NCBI GenBank assembly: GCA_037157565.1
Contig: JAZHRO010000055.1
Coordinates: 41,819,001 to 41,883,000, forward strand
Reading direction: 5' to 3'
DNA from: Thalassia testudinum
Taxonomy: Eukaryota; Streptophyta; Magnoliopsida; Alismatales; Hydrocharitaceae
Length of the DNA stretch: 64,000 bases
Position 1 is the stretch's first letter. Every line of letters starts with the position of its first letter. A program made the translations under genes and the position numbers. The notes below the pieces were generated by a model, which had not been told where the DNA came from, made no database searches, and saw nothing but the letters and a program-made list of their open reading frames with translations. Shown one piece after another: positions 12,401-26,600 of the stretch.

Positions 12401-13950
12401 GTTGCATATTTAATCAAGATTTCATATATTATGGTGTATTGCTAAATTTATGCATTAATATATAAGAAGACTAACCATTGAGTGTCATTTTCAAAGTTCT
12501 ACATATATGTGAGATCCTTGATGTAATTCATGTGGTTGGTCGATAATCCTATTATGTGTTTCAAAGGTAGACCTCCTTAATTTGGGAGGTAGTGGTGGAG
12601 ATTCTTGGTGAGCCAATAGACTCCTTGTAATCAAACATGACTCTTAGGATAAGAACCTCCTACTTCTATTTAAGGAAAGGACTCATGTCCTTCCCCTTCC
12701 GAGGATTCTCAACAACTTTAATGCTAAGGCCTTAGAATGGACCTTACCCTTCTTAGAACATTCCTTGTTGTGTACTTTTTTAGTCCAGTAAGGCCTAATT
12801 CCGTGCTTCATTCTCTTGAAAATACTTGATGTGATGGGTAGGTGAGTCTTATACCAACACATTACAAATGTAGCCTTCCCATACCTTGTTTAGATTGCCC
12901 TACTAACCTTGAGTATGCTCCTAGACAACAAGGGGTCTACAGAGTAGTGGCCTCCTCAGATGTTAAGAAACACTAGGCTCCTTTGGGAACATAGTATTGT
13001 GGTTTTGTAGAGTGACAAGAAGTACGTTTCCCAACAATGATAGTGTACCATTTGCCTATTCTTTCCATCTACAACATCATATGAAGGCATTCAAATCCTA
13101 TGACAAGCTGGATCAAATCCCTTTCCAAAGATCTTGGTGGATTTTTTTCAGTTGACAAAAATTAATAATTTTTACCTCCAAACTAACCAATCTTAGCCGT
13201 TAATCATACTTACCAAGGAACATAATTTTTATGCATTTTGCAACAATGTCCTCCTCAGCATATTCCGGTGAAATGATGGTCATGTGTGGCTCCTCTAAAT
13301 TCTCTATTCCCATTGGGATGTAAATTTTGGTAAGCCTGACCTAGATTCAATTCAGTCCAACTTGAAAAAATGGGTAAAATTTGATTCGAACTCGACTGGG
13401 TTTGGGTATGAATTTTATTTGAAAAATCCGATCAGGTTTGGATATGGGTATGGTTATAAATTTATACTTATTACCTGAGCTAAATACCAAATGAAATCCT
13501 CATTTATCCAAGATATATAAGTCTCACCTTAAGTCCCTCAATTCGTTAACCCTCATCTCCCTCATGATTTTGAAGGTTAAGAATATTTCTAAAGCTTCAA
13601 TTGAATATTTATTTCAGAGATGGGGATTTTTTGTTTGAAAGGTACTTGTATTTAGTTTTTCTTTATATTTTTTATTTTTTACTTTTAATGTATTGTTCTT
13701 TAAAGGATATTTTTGTAGTAATTATATCGAGAATCAATAAAATTAGAGTAACTCGAGTCTCTATGTTTCAAGTTTGTTAAAATTAAATAATTAATAAATT
13801 ATGTCATAAATTTTTTTAATTTAGATATTATTTGATTATATGATAAATTTACAAATGAATACTTAATAGATAAATAGATATCCGATAAATATGGATATGA
13901 AAATAAATTTTTATACTTGATAGATAGATGAGTAAAGTATAAATATAAAT
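12401..13950. other. No gene seen; degenerate AT-rich sequence
   Basis: No coding sequence is supported. From about 13320 to 13990 there is a loose repeat of 'gggtttgggtatg', 'ggatatgggtatgg' and 'gatatccgataaatatgg' blocks, a pattern that recurs in plant intergenic DNA. Its ends could not be defined. Confidence 0.4.
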
Positions 13951-13952
13951 TT

Positions 13953-13960
13953 TATAAATA
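13953..13960 (+). promoter_or_regulatory. Candidate TATA box for GET3
   Basis: TATAAATA lies 421 bp upstream of the GET3 start codon. The surroundings are AT-rich repeat, so a chance match is quite possible. The interval 14220-14380 looks like a purine-rich 5' UTR with an ATT triplet run at 14244-14264. Confidence 0.2.
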
Positions 13961-14380
13961 GATATGAATAGCAGTGAAGTCAAACCCGATCCAAGTTGCA
14001 TCCATAATCCCCATCTCTACAATATGGTAATGTATCCATCCGGGTCGGAATAGGGCAGGAAAAAAAAAATCCAATATAAGGCAAAACAATTGTCCCGACA
14101 CCCCGACACAAAAAGCAAGGACCTTTCTTAAATCTTTCGAGTAATCCGCGACCTTCCTTGCAAAGCTTCCGAGATCCACTAACATCGCTGCACCGAGACG
14201 CGGGAGCCGTTAATTCGGTTTTGTTTCTCCCTTCAATTATTCTTTATTATTATTATTATTATTCTTTTTCTGATGACCCCCATAATCCCACGAGGGGGGA
14301 AGAGAGAGAAAGAGCAAAGAAGAGAGGAAGAAGAAGAGGTGTGAGGAAGAGGAGGAGGAGGAGGAGAAGGAGGAGGAGAA

Positions 14381-14647
14381 ATGGAAGAGGAGGAGGAAGT
14401 AGCAATAGAAGATGGATCGGTGCAGAACATACTGGAGCAGGAGAGCCTCAAGTGGGTGTTCGTGGGTGGCAAAGGGGGTGTTGGGAAGACCACCTGCAGC
14501 TCCATACTCTCCATACTCCTCTCCCACCACCGCCAATCCGTGCTCGTCGTCTCCACCGACCCCGCTCACAACCTCAGCGACGCCTTCCACCAGCGCCTCA
14601 CCAAGATCCCCACGCTCGTCCATGGCTTCTCCAATCTCTACGCCATG
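14381..14647 (+). CDS. GET3: GET3 exon 1
   Basis: Encodes residues 1-89 with an acidic start (MEEEEE), the P-loop and switch I. The start is the first ATG in frame with the P-loop, inside a purine-rich leader. The exon ends ...TACGCCATG before donor gtcagt (phase 0). It is clearly GC-richer than the introns, as is common for monocot first exons. Confidence 0.95.
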
Positions 14648-17600
14648 GTCAGTCCTCCCTCTATCTATCTATCTATCTCACCAAATGCATGCCTTTCTTT
14701 CTCTTTTGATCTCCCTGATGGAAAATAGCTGTGGATGGCTCATCTGTCTTCAAGTTACCTTGATTCTTCTTCCGTTGCTTGGTTTGATTCTTCTCGAAAT
14801 GCTTATGATCATGTGGTAAAACAATTGATTGGATCTTCTTCTTTTTTGAATTGCTTTCAGCCGTGATGCATCTCCTTCCATATATATCAAATGGTTACGC
14901 AGATTAAGAAGAGAAGATTAAATAGTCCTCTCTGTGAGAGTGCCTTGATCCACAATGTGCCTTTGTTTTTTGGTTTGATGACCATGTTGGTGCTTAATCG
15001 AACTATGCGGCCTATCGATGAAATAGTATGTCATTTTGTGCGGAAGAGATTGTGTGTGTAAGATCTGAGAAGTTGTTTTCAGCTCTGAATGTTCGATGGG
15101 AGCAGGGAAACTAGTCGGTCATTATGTAGGATCTCTTTTGTCCATCCTATACTTTCGTCTATACGACGAACGGTTAAACTAATCCAATGTCCTCAAATAT
15201 GCACAATTTTAAGGTGAAAAATAATTTGACAAGATATAGGCAATGAAAATGGCAGGAATTAAGTGGATCCATGTTTGAATTTCACTGTGGAAAAGATATT
15301 AGGTAGTATATTACCCAAGGATGGTCATTCTGACAGTTTTACTCTCATGGGTTCCTTTTCTCTTCCCCCTGTTTATAGCACTTAATTGCTTGGGTCATCT
15401 TCTACAATGCTGATGGATACTGTGAAGGTGGTTTCAAATGCAACATTCTCCACCGCAACTACCATTCACATCTAAAGCAGCAACGCATCGTACCACACAA
15501 CCAAAGATCTTAACCCTACTTAACCCATCCATTAACATTTGCCACCTATAACTTATCACGCCACCAATCACAGCCTTCGATTGCATGAATTCTACTTTCT
15601 GATTGATGATTAAATAGAATCCATGAAAGATGAAGGAAGAGAATTCTTGTTTCAATTTTCTATCCTAACAGGTAGTGGTGAAAAATGATGCAAAATACAT
15701 GCAAGTATGCACGTGAGCACGATCTTGCCTGCTTGCCAACCCACACAGATGAGCAGTCTCAATTAGAGTGACAAGTTCATAATTGGATTTCTCTGGCATG
15801 GGGTGAATCGTTCATAATTGGGAAAATTGCAGATAATTACGTATATATTCAGGAAGATGGGAAATCTAAGTGGATAACGAAAACTAACTTGTTAAGTATC
15901 AATGCAACAATAAATAAAAAGTTGTGCAATGAAGTAATGGATGGGGTTCTTGATAATTTACATATCTGAAAGATGGAGACAAATCATTTAAATGCAATTT
16001 TTGGGCAAAAAAACCCATAAGCCTAGAGCTCGTTTCATTCAATTTTTTTTTTTTTTTTTAAAAAAAAAAAGCCCAAAGGACCAAACTTACAGGGGAGATT
16101 TGAACGATATCAAAAGACACTACAATTTGACTACTGGAAAACATCAACCCAAAAGAAAGTAACAAATAACTCCAAGTTAGTGATGTTGTCAATGGTTCAG
16201 CCTTTGGACCGTGCAATGGAGACTCCGTTGATCTTTTTGAAAGAGTTACAACAAAGACAGAGTCAGGAGGAGAAGAAAATAAAAAGTAAAAACTCTTCTA
16301 AAGTATTGGAAAAGTTTTTTTTTCCTAAAAAAAATCAGGAGGAAAACTTCTGCTTGATGATTCACAAAGGCTTGACTATTGCTTTTGTTTTCAAAAATTT
16401 TACTACACCTTTCTTTCAGAATAAAGCAGAGCGAAGTGGCTAAAATAGCTAATAAAACATTAACTTTGTTTCACAGGTGTAGGGTGAAATCCCAACCTTT
16501 GTTAAACCACTTAAGAGAGAAATTTGAGATAGGTGGATATTGAGGAGTAATAATGTTTTGAGTAGTGAAGTGGCTTTTTTCAAAGATGTGAGTGGTGTTT
16601 TCCTCCTTATTCTTGCATTAGGTAGCAACTATTTTCTAAGGACAAGAAAAAGGATTATTCTTGGTGAGAAGCTTATTTTCAAGTGTGACAAGAAAAAGTG
16701 AGAGATTCTGGGATGGAAAAACTACTCCAAATTAGGTTTGCATAGGGCGATGTCAACCCACCAAAAGCAAGGAGATTGTATGATTTATTAGTAGTGTAGG
16801 AGTTTTTATGATCCCCAGTGCAATAAAAGTTTGTCCTCTGCATCTCCTATGTTAATATTATCGACAAAATTATCAATTTGGTTGATTTCCTCAATGTAAC
16901 AGCCTTTGTTTTTATTAAAAACTGCTTATACCAGTTGTTTTTTTGGACAAAGCATCGGCAATCATGCGATAATTCCTACTTTGGATTAATACGAAGGACT
17001 CAGTTCTGATGAGTTAATATGCCTGTTGATGATAATTAAATGCCAATAAGGGCACACCGAGACATACTTTTGGATGATAATACAATTCTGTACATTATCC
17101 TAAGTTTTCTGAGTATGTAAAATACCAAATTGCAGATATATAAATAAACATACTATGAAGAATCTGTGACTGAAAGCGCTTTTGCTAACCTAAAAGCAGA
17201 TTGTTGTGCCCACAAGTGTTTTCTGATTAAGATGTTGCTAAAGCCTTTCAACTAAAGGGGATAAAGGACGATAACAAGATGCTGGAAGGATGCATGTGAA
17301 TGCTGTATTATAATGGTTAGTTTAAATGAAATCTCACCATATATATTTTGTCTTTCTCTACAACTCACCTTATAATTATGATGTCCATTGCATTTTAGTT
17401 GTTTTATGAATAAGGGTTTATTGGCAACTCTATCTGGTTCATATTTAGAAGCAAATGCTTGTTGTTTTATATTTATGCTACTCAAAATTTACACCAATAA
17501 TGCTCCCAGAAAAGAAAGAATTAGTCAAACAAGCGAACTAGTCTTACTCGTACTTTTCTTATTAGACAAGCATGTGCATATAGACACACACACATACTGC

Positions 17601-20600
17601 AGCATTACCAAAGAAATAATTTTAACCAGTAAGAATTGGATGCCAATTCTTTTTAGCTTTCTTTTGGTTCTCTGATTTGTTTGTACTTCTCATGTGCTTC
17701 AATACTTTTATTTGCAAAGGAAGTTGATCCCAAGGTGGACAATGATGACCTACTCGCTGGTAGCGGAATGGATGGATTTGTGTCAGATTTAAGCAATGCC
17801 ATACCAGGAATAGATGAAGCCATGAGCTTTGCAGAGATGCTGAAGTGAGTCTAAAATTAATGGGTAACTTCAACTGCAATGTTTGAATGCTAGGAAGTTT
17901 TTGTCACTGAACATACTCGAATGGTACTTTTTATGCTTTTGTGATGGATTTATTCCATGCTTATCGTCAACACCACTGGTCTTCCTCCAAAGTTCGTTCT
18001 TTTGATTGCATATAAAATCTATGAAAAAATTACTTAAAAGTCTTTGATCTTTTCATGAGATTTCAATTTAGTCCCATAGCTTCGAATGCTGTCAATGTCA
18101 TTCTCAAACTTTCTAATTTCAATGTAGTCCCCCACTAAGTCTAACGCCATTAGCTTTGATTAGTGTCTGACAAAAACGACCCTAGACCGAAAAAATAAAG
18201 AGGAAAAAAACTCCCCGAAAATCCACTACAAAAACTCTCAGCCTCTCCCAACTATAAGCGAATTGTTGGTGGTAGGAGCACTGGAAGTAGGCGTTGATAG
18301 CCAAGTCAATAGTGTTGGTTGTAGGAGCATGTCACACTGAAACAAGGGTGACACGTTTGAAACCTTGTTGGTCGTAGAGATTTGAGTTTCGAAAGGCTAT
18401 CCGAGTTGAGAATGGAGGGAAGCAAATGTGCCGCGAACATTGAAGATAGGCGGTGAGGGATGGGTTTAATTGAGTGTGATAAGGGAGGGGATTAAAGCTC
18501 AAAGTAAGGGTATTTTAATTTTGTTCTAATAGTCCATTTCACCATCACTTAATTGAATGCTTCTCGATCCTAACAAAGGGACCAAATTGCAATACTTGAA
18601 ACATTTGGAGAAAACATTGATGAAATTTGAAAATCAAAAGCTACATTTAGATCCCATAATAAAAATTAGGACTTTTAATAATTTTCTCTAGAGCTAATGA
18701 TCCCTTCAGATTATATGTCAGGAATTGCGAAATTTGATGAATACACGTTTCATGTAATTGGATTAAAAGATATTTAGTTTCACTGTGTTTCATCTTTTAA
18801 TCTCATATCCAGTTTGTTCTTAACTACATTTCCTCCCTATATTGTGTGTAGATTAATATGAAAAGTTTCTCCTCACTATTTTTTCTTTGTCGATTAAGAT
18901 AATTGCATATTTCAAATTTGCATTTTCTTGCCATTCCATCACCTAGAAAGGGAAAAAAAATCAATGGATTTAAGAACCACTAGACTAGAGAAAACAAGAT
19001 GGTTAATTATGAAATCTTAAAATAAAATCTAGAGGGGATACAAAATAAAGTGGAAGTATATAAATAATTATAATTTTTCTCAATAATTAGATTTTAAAAA
19101 TTAATTTAAAATAAATATTTTATTGCAATTATCTCAATTTCTATGCTTATGGATATCCAAAATTTAGTTGTTTAAATAGACATGATAATATTAATAAATC
19201 ATATTTAATTTAGAGTATTTCTTGATATTTGAAAGTCTCTACCTTTTTAGAAAAAAAAAAATATAGATCAACGTCATTAACACTAACAATAACTAAATAT
19301 CAATAAATAATTATATAGATATATATATAAAATAAAAATTAAGTGTAGTATTCAATATTGTGAAAGCTTTTATCACATTCTAAAATTTTAGCGGTAAAAT
19401 GAAACTGGAGAGTGTGCGTGTGTTGGGGGGGGGGGGGGGGGGGGGGGGGGAGATGTGACAAGAAGAAGACATAGTTAAGTAATTGTACAAAGAAAATTAA
19501 ATGTATTACTCAATATTATGAGAAATTTTATTATGTTCTAAAATTTCAACAATAAATAAGGTTGGGGGATGGGGGCGATATATGTGATTGGTTTGAAGGA
19601 GGAGACTACGAGGATGGAATTAATTTGTTAGTGTTCAATTTACATTCATGTCTTTAAGTCTTAGCTTTTTTCACATAAATAGGAGATTTAAAAGAATATT
19701 CTTAAAAATTTTCTAAACTAATTACACGAGGAATCTTGGGTGAAGACTTGCCCCCGTTGTATTCGTCCATGGGCTCCAGGAATCCAGTCTTTCGCGAGAA
19801 GTTCTTTGGAAGATATGCAAGTTGGGACATTAATGACAGAAAAATTATTTTCAGAAAATGTTGTCTTTGGAAGATTTGTCTCCCAGTCGAATTCTTCAAC
19901 ACGAATTCCATCAAGAAAAATTAAAAATTATTTGCCTATGGCATTACCCACTATTCTAAAAGGGCATTGATTAATATGGCTTGTTTTTCACTTACCTTCA
20001 AGCGAACTAGTTATCACAAATAGAGATGCAATAATTTATGATGGAACATCTATCTCCAAGGCAAGCTACCATATTTGAATCCAAATATCCTATATATCTC
20101 AATAACCACCATGCTTAAAATCATACTCTTTATGGATGAGGACTTCAAATAATAAAGCATTAGACAAAAACCTATATAATGGATTTTTGGCATTGTCCCC
20201 TTCAAGTGAACTAGTTATAGAGATGTAGTAATCTATAGTAGACCATCTATCTTCAAGGTAAGCTACCATATTTAAATTTAAAAATCCTACATATTGAATT
20301 TGAGAGTCTAATTACATCAATCAAAATGCAATTGTTATATGGTGATATAGTAATTTATGTTGAAATCAGTGAGATTTGGGAGAAGTTTTTAGTCTCATAC
20401 TGGAAGCGGATAAACCTCTTGGTCGGTGTAAAAGGCTTCTGTCTCCCATAGTTTATGTAGCAAAAAGTAGGAGGTGGGACTAGGAACCATACATGCACGT
20501 GTGCACACCCTGCCTCATCTTGCCCCGCCCCGGCTCGGGGTTGAGTGAAAATAAATTTGAAACTTTGAACTTAGACTCTTTTGATACGAATTTTCAATCT

Positions 20601-23600
20601 CACGATTTTTACTTGGATTGGTCAATCAATTTATTTGGTTAACAAAAAAGTCAAGTTTGATCGACCAATTTATTTTTGTCGATCAATGGACTTAATTGGT
20701 CGATCAATTGCTGTATTTCCATAAAACGTGAATTTCCTTAAACGTCTGGTCTTGGGCTCTATATAAGAGCCACAATAAGACTTTCATTTGACATACAACA
20801 ATAGCAGAAAAGCTCTCTCCACTCTCTCCCTATCCCTCTCCCTCTCATTCTTGTCTTTCTTTCTTAGTGCGTTTGTTCGACGTAACATTGGTAGAAAAAT
20901 CTTCATTCGCTTTTATCGATCTTGCACAAGGAGATTGAGAGATCCACGAGAAATTTTTTATTGATAAAACCATTAAATTGGTAGATTAATCGGGAATTTA
21001 GTTGGAAACCAAATTGTCTCAGCTTCGTTCTCCTGAGATGATTTTCGAGAATGTTCAAGATTGAAGTGCGTCAAATCTTGGAGGTGGATCGTCATATCCT
21101 AGGAAGAGTTCGTTAGACCTCGACGCACAGATATTGTAGGAGGCAATACGTTCTCTAAGGGAAATCCTTAAAGGGCACTTCGATCGGAGTAATATCTAAC
21201 CTTTCTTCGTTTTATTATTTATGTTATTGCATGTTATTTGTTCTTTATTTTATTCTGAATCTTGCCAAATCATATTTGACTTGCTTGATTAATATTTTTG
21301 ATCTATGTGAAAACGTTGGAAATGCATATGCTTTTACTTATTTATTTCCTTTATGCATTTATTTCAACAATCTTAAAGAAGGTATCACTTAGATTTAAAA
21401 TATTTGGGATGTCGAAAATAACTTTCGAATCACGTGTAGACTTATTTGGTATACCCAAGAAATTTGGTGGGCAAAATTTCAAGTATTGGCAACAATGCAT
21501 GAGTATTTGGTTGATCGCCATTGGTTTGATCTCAAAGTTGGAAATTAATTGCTCAATTTTGGATAAGTAAAAACTCACTCCTGAAGGCCAAAACGTAGTA
21601 GATGTATGGAATGAACGCAACCATATTTGTCATGGTTGCATCTTATTGGTATTGTCCAATGTGTTGTTTGATGTGTACAGCACATCCATGTCCATTGTGA
21701 AGGGCCTATGGGAGGAGTTGGACAAGAAGTATAATGCTGAGGATCTTGGAATTGAAAAAATACTTTATCGCAAAATTCCTTAAATTCTAAATTGCTGAGG
21801 GTAAATTGGTATCGGAGCATGCATACGAATTTCTGTTATTGCTCCATGGTTTAGCAAAAGCAGAAATGAAGCTGATGGAGAGAGTTTAGCTTATTTATGA
21901 TAGCAATAGAAGGATCTGTCATTGTAATTAATGTGGTGGAAATCTCTCAATCAAAGATTAACATAGATATGAATTTAAACCACGAAAAGGATGTCGTATC
22001 CACAGGGAGGAATAGATTAATAAGTTCACAAAATATTTTTTCTTAGTACTTATTCAATCATGTAACGACCCGTTTCCCGAGTCCCTACGAGACACGAGAA
22101 CCGGACCGACTCGACTAATCCTAAGACCCAGTTGTCCAACGAGGAAGCAACCAAAAGATAGTAAAATAAACCACATTCAGCATGAATATAACTAACAGTA
22201 AGAAAGTACAGCAGTAAAGAAAGAAACTACTACAGTAGGTACCACCACAACAGTAAAACAACATTTATCATATAACAAAAACTGCAGGTAAAGAAGGTAC
22301 AGCGGAAACAAAAACTACTCACTAGAACAGAAACAAAATGGGTACAAAAGCTGTGGTAACTCTACTGGACCCTACTCGGCCCAGCGTCCTCTGCAGCCGC
22401 CGACCCTGGCTGCTCAACACCTGGTCCTGAAAAAGGTAACGAGTGTAACACGTCAGCAAAACGCTGAGTAGAGTGGCAACCAACTAAAGGCAACAGTAGA
22501 GTGTACAGTAGCTGTTATGTTCTATTACTTCCTTTATTTACATCTTTCAATTTTTCTCACTATTTCGTTTATTTCTCAGATCCTTTACTTGATCTCGAAT
22601 GTCCTCGTGGGAACGATCTTGATTGCAGTCTTTTCCAAAAGTAGAAGTAGCACGTGGTGCTCTCCTGGCCGGGAGAGTCCCCCGTGGTGATCCTACCCTC
22701 AGTCAACCACCCCAAGGTCACTGACAGACGTAACGGTGACTACGGCACGCGCGATAAACGCACAGGTAGCTAGCCCGCACTGGCACGCGGTCAGTCGTTT
22801 CCGTTAACGGGTGCGCCCAAAGCACAGCACGGAACCAGGGCAGAGCCCTCTCAGTAACAGGGGTCCAACCCCTCCACAGTAACCAAACCGGGGCCTTGCC
22901 CCTCCACAGTCCGCGCACCCTCGCCTGACTACCCTGGTTTGCCCTATTGGGCCTAACAAGTCGGTGAAGGAGGCTAGCAGAACCCCGGGGCCCGTGGGGT
23001 AGCTAGTACTCTCCTAACACTACTAGCTCTCCTCGGTACTACGTACACGAGGGCCAACAAGTCGGTACAGAGCGGCCAATCCTAACCCCGGGTCCCTGGG
23101 GCGGCTGGCCCCACTCTGCACTAAACAGGTACAGGTACTTCCCTTGGTACTGCGTACCCAAGAGACAGTACAAACTACATCTCAGTTCCATTCCTTTTTC
23201 TTTCCAGGAGTTCCACTCCTAATTCCCCGTAGGGTTCCAACTCTTTATCTCAGAACATCATATGTTTCACTTTCCAGATTCACATTCTCAAAATCCATGA
23301 TCTCAACATGTTTCTTTATTCGTAACAGACAGCTGTTAATTAATTTTACAGGCAGCTTTATATATATTCCTTTCCAATTTTCCAAGACTGCAGTAATATA
23401 CATTCCACTAGTTTTTTCACCCTAGGATTCATGCCATATCCTAGGATCTATCATACAATCTAGTTTTCCGGCCCTAGGATTCATGCAACACCTAGGAGCT
23501 ATCATTCCATATATTTCTCATTCCTAGGATTCATGCAATGCCCTAGGTTCTAGTTATGGTTCCATACTTTAACAGATTTTATTAATACTCAAAGCCACTC

Positions 23601-26600
23601 TACCAGGTACAACGGGAGTAATGGGGGCGTGATCGGGAATCCCGCGTGCCTCCGCGACTCTCAAGACTACAACCGAACGAGGTCCTATCACAAGGATCAA
23701 ACACAAGGAGTGTCTCAGAACAGTGTATAGCTACTGTAGGTGGGTAGAGGAATTAATTCTGAAACGAACGCAACTCGAATCGCGGAAAACGGAGCCCAAA
23801 CGGGCCCTAACGGGTCGAGAAAGACAATACTGTGCAAAATCAGACGTCTGGAACTCCTTCCAGACGTCTTAAACGGTGGATCAGAGAATTACCTGTTCGG
23901 CTTGGTTCCCCGGACGTCCAGAAGTCTGCGGGGACGTCTGCCTAGATCCCAGACGTCCGATGGTCCCTCCGGACGTCTGGAGGTCACTCCCGCCGTCTGG
24001 TACAACTTCCAGACGTCTGATTCGCAAGGGATGGCGAATCAGCGAACCTGCGCACAGCCAACCCCCCTCCCTCAGTACGGTCAGTCGACAAGAAGGAAGA
24101 AGAAAAGTGGAAACTCACCTTTCAGACGTCTGTATGATCTTACAGACGTCGACCTTGCCGTCTGGCTGTCAATACAGACGTCTGATTCTGGAAATTTTTC
24201 CAGAATCAGAACCCTGCTCGGCCTCCGCTCGCGACGCCACCCGCGTCGCACCTCGCGCGTCTGCTGTTCAGCCCGCAGCAGGTCCCTCTCCGCGTCGCTC
24301 CGCGCCCCCTGCGCCCTCCGCCGGCCGGCCAAGCCGCTCCGGCGAGCTCGCCCTCACGGCAGAGCCCCGCCCTCGCACGCCGCACCTCCTCCGCGCTCAC
24401 TGCGGCTGCCGCTGCCGCTGCGCCCTCGCGTCCGCTCGCTCTCGCGCACAGGCAGGAGAAGAAGGAAGAAGATGGTGGAGACGGGAGGGGAGGCGCGCCC
24501 TTTTAAGGCCGCGCGAGGAGGAGAGAGAAGGCGGTCGCAGCCGCCTGCAGCCGCAGAGAAAGAGGGCAGAATCGCAGGTCTGCGCGCACAGGCGCGCAGA
24601 CGAATCTCCCGTGCGAACATAACTGTTCTCCAGACGTCTGTAAACTATCCCGGACGTCTGGTCAGACGTCTGGATGTGATCCCAGACGTCTTGTCCGACG
24701 TCTGGGCCACCTCCCAGACGTCTTAAAAGGCGTCTGGGGCACGCGCTCGTTACAAATCACGTGCGCAATCCGTGTTCAAATCTGATGCAAAACAAAGCGA
24801 AAAGAAGGAATACGTAATAATTTAGAAATGTAGGGATATGAATGTAATTTTCCTTTCATGAAATAACTTGTAATGGCATGTAACATAGTCGTATTTCAAG
24901 ACATGGGGCTTTCTCTTCTAGGTCATGTGAGTTTCTGGATGAGATTTTATGCATTGATCAACATCACCATATAAGAGTTAAGTGCATGAAAGAAATACTA
25001 TAACATGTAAGGGCATGCATGCAATTTCACTCAAATATATTAATCAACTAAATATTATAATAGGGTTTTTGGCAATGGCAAGGATTGTAAATTCTAATGT
25101 CACCAAAAACAAAGGAAAATTCCTCTCTCCTCCTTGCTCACGTGAAGGCTTGGTGGCCGATCGACCGAGGCCCGCCGACGGTGCGTGGGAGAAAAGTGAT
25201 CGCGACGGTGGGGGAAGCACGGCCGGAGGTGGAGGGTGGCGGTCAGCCGGAGGGCTTGACGCTGGCGAAGCTGGCTGCAGGGGGCTGACGCGCGCTACTG
25301 CTGTCGGATGCGCGCGCAGGTTGGCGTTGCATTGGTCGCGCGAGGATTGCGCTGCGCGTAGAGAAGTTGGGCGTGCTGGGGCGTTCTGCAGGGAGGCGCG
25401 AGGAGGTTTGAAGCAGGGGCGCTGTGGGGTTGCAGGCGCTGCTGCGAGGTTGTGCGCAGCAGGCCACAAGGGCTGATGAGGGCGTGGGTGCACGCCTGCA
25501 GGATGCGCAAGGGCAGGCGGTGGAGGGCGAGCAGTTGCAGGTGCGCGGTGAGGGCAGTAGCACGGGTGCAGGGTGGCGTGCGCTTGTAGTGGAGAGGATG
25601 GTGCGGCGAGGGTAGGTTGGCCTGTGCCTGCAGAGGGCGCGCAAAGGCACCGGAGGCTGGGCGCTTGCAGTGGAAGGCGATGGCGCAGTGTGGTGTAGGC
25701 TGGAAGGGCGCGATGTGGGCGTGCCTACACAGTGGACAGGCGATGGCGTGGTGTGGTACAAGCTGGGGCAGGGCACGCAAGGCAGGCTATGGGGGGCGCT
25801 TGGTGAGGGCGCTGTAGCAGTTGCATAGTGCACGCAGTCTTCACCGTTGGGTCTTCCCAATCCCCTCTGCCTCTCGCTCTATATCTCCTCTCTTCCGCCT
25901 CTCAAGGGATTTTCAAAATCCTTTTCTAAATATGGCCAACACCGTTTTCATTTGTTGAGGGAGGTGTTGAGGCGGCGGTTTGTTGGGGGAAATTTATCCC
26001 CCCCCCCCTCTTTGTTCTTTTCCACCATCATTCCTGCAACAACAAAAATAAAATAATTACATACTAAGTTATAAAATGCGATAAAATAGATAAAAACTCA
26101 AGTAATGATGCATGTACTTATTTAATCACCTAATGTGATTATTAACAAACATACTATGTTAGAATTGAAGTACTTAGGCGTAACAATAGTCCATTAAAAT
26201 GGACTCATCAAATACTCCCATGCATAAGATTTGCTAGTCCCTAGAAAAAATGAAAAATAATAGAAGTAATCAGTAGATTTCTTCTTTTCTTATTTCAAAA
26301 CTTTAGAGATCCATACAAATGTGAAGTGATGATAGCCTAAGTAACAGATCCACGTGAAAAGCCAATTCGCATTGGGAGTTCGTACTTCACCCTCGATAAA
26401 TATTTCTGTCGGAATAGGCAACTACTTCCCTCAGGGATAAAGCAGAAGATAATCTGTAATTTGACCCTGGCTTTTGGCTTAGGTAGGAGATATCGAGTTG
26501 AATGGATTTATATTTGGTGGCACACACTCATCTGGTGCTACATGTAATCTGGTACTACAGACTCTAGATCTCTAAACTATTAGACAAGTCAACTCAGAGA

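Larger units (their letters stand above)
22061..24754 (-). mobile_element. Solo LTR, copy C, Tekay-like gypsy family
   Basis: TGTAACGACC...CGCTCGTTACA, 2,694 bp, with a perfect target-site duplication AATCA (22056-22060 and 24755-24759). The uninterrupted sequence across the site is seen in the other Athila-like LTR near 34655 (ttcaatcacatgctcaa). It is read on the minus strand, opposite to copy A. It carries palindrome arrays at 23841-24190 and 24631-24737. Long frames across it (for example 23740-24726) are by-products of the GC-rich repeats. Confidence 0.92.
21873..26210 (-). repeat. 3' LTR of the Athila-like element, interrupted by solo LTR C
   Basis: TGATGGAGAGAG...GGACTCATCA. It is 1,639 bp once the 2,694-bp insertion and its duplicated AATCA are removed. 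It differs from the 5' LTR by scattered, mostly single-base changes. Confidence 0.92.

Noticed and set aside
14158..14709. Alternative frames across GET3 exon 1 on both strands (107-183 codons)
   Set aside because: They are shadows of the GC-rich, purine-biased first exon and leader. Only the 14381 frame matches GET3 and splices on in phase.
23740..24726. Long open frames (up to 328 codons) over LTR C and LTR A with recurring 'QTS', 'RRLE', 'LPDVW' peptides
   Set aside because: They are translations of the GACGTC palindrome arrays and GC-rich leader. The frame is open on both strands, no domain is present, and the region is a solo LTR bounded by target-site duplications.
24982..25860. Open frames of 149-205 codons on both strands, repeated at 34879-35778
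   Set aside because: They lie in the GC-rich LTR block of the Athila-like element, overlap on opposite strands, differ between the two LTR copies, and show no motif.
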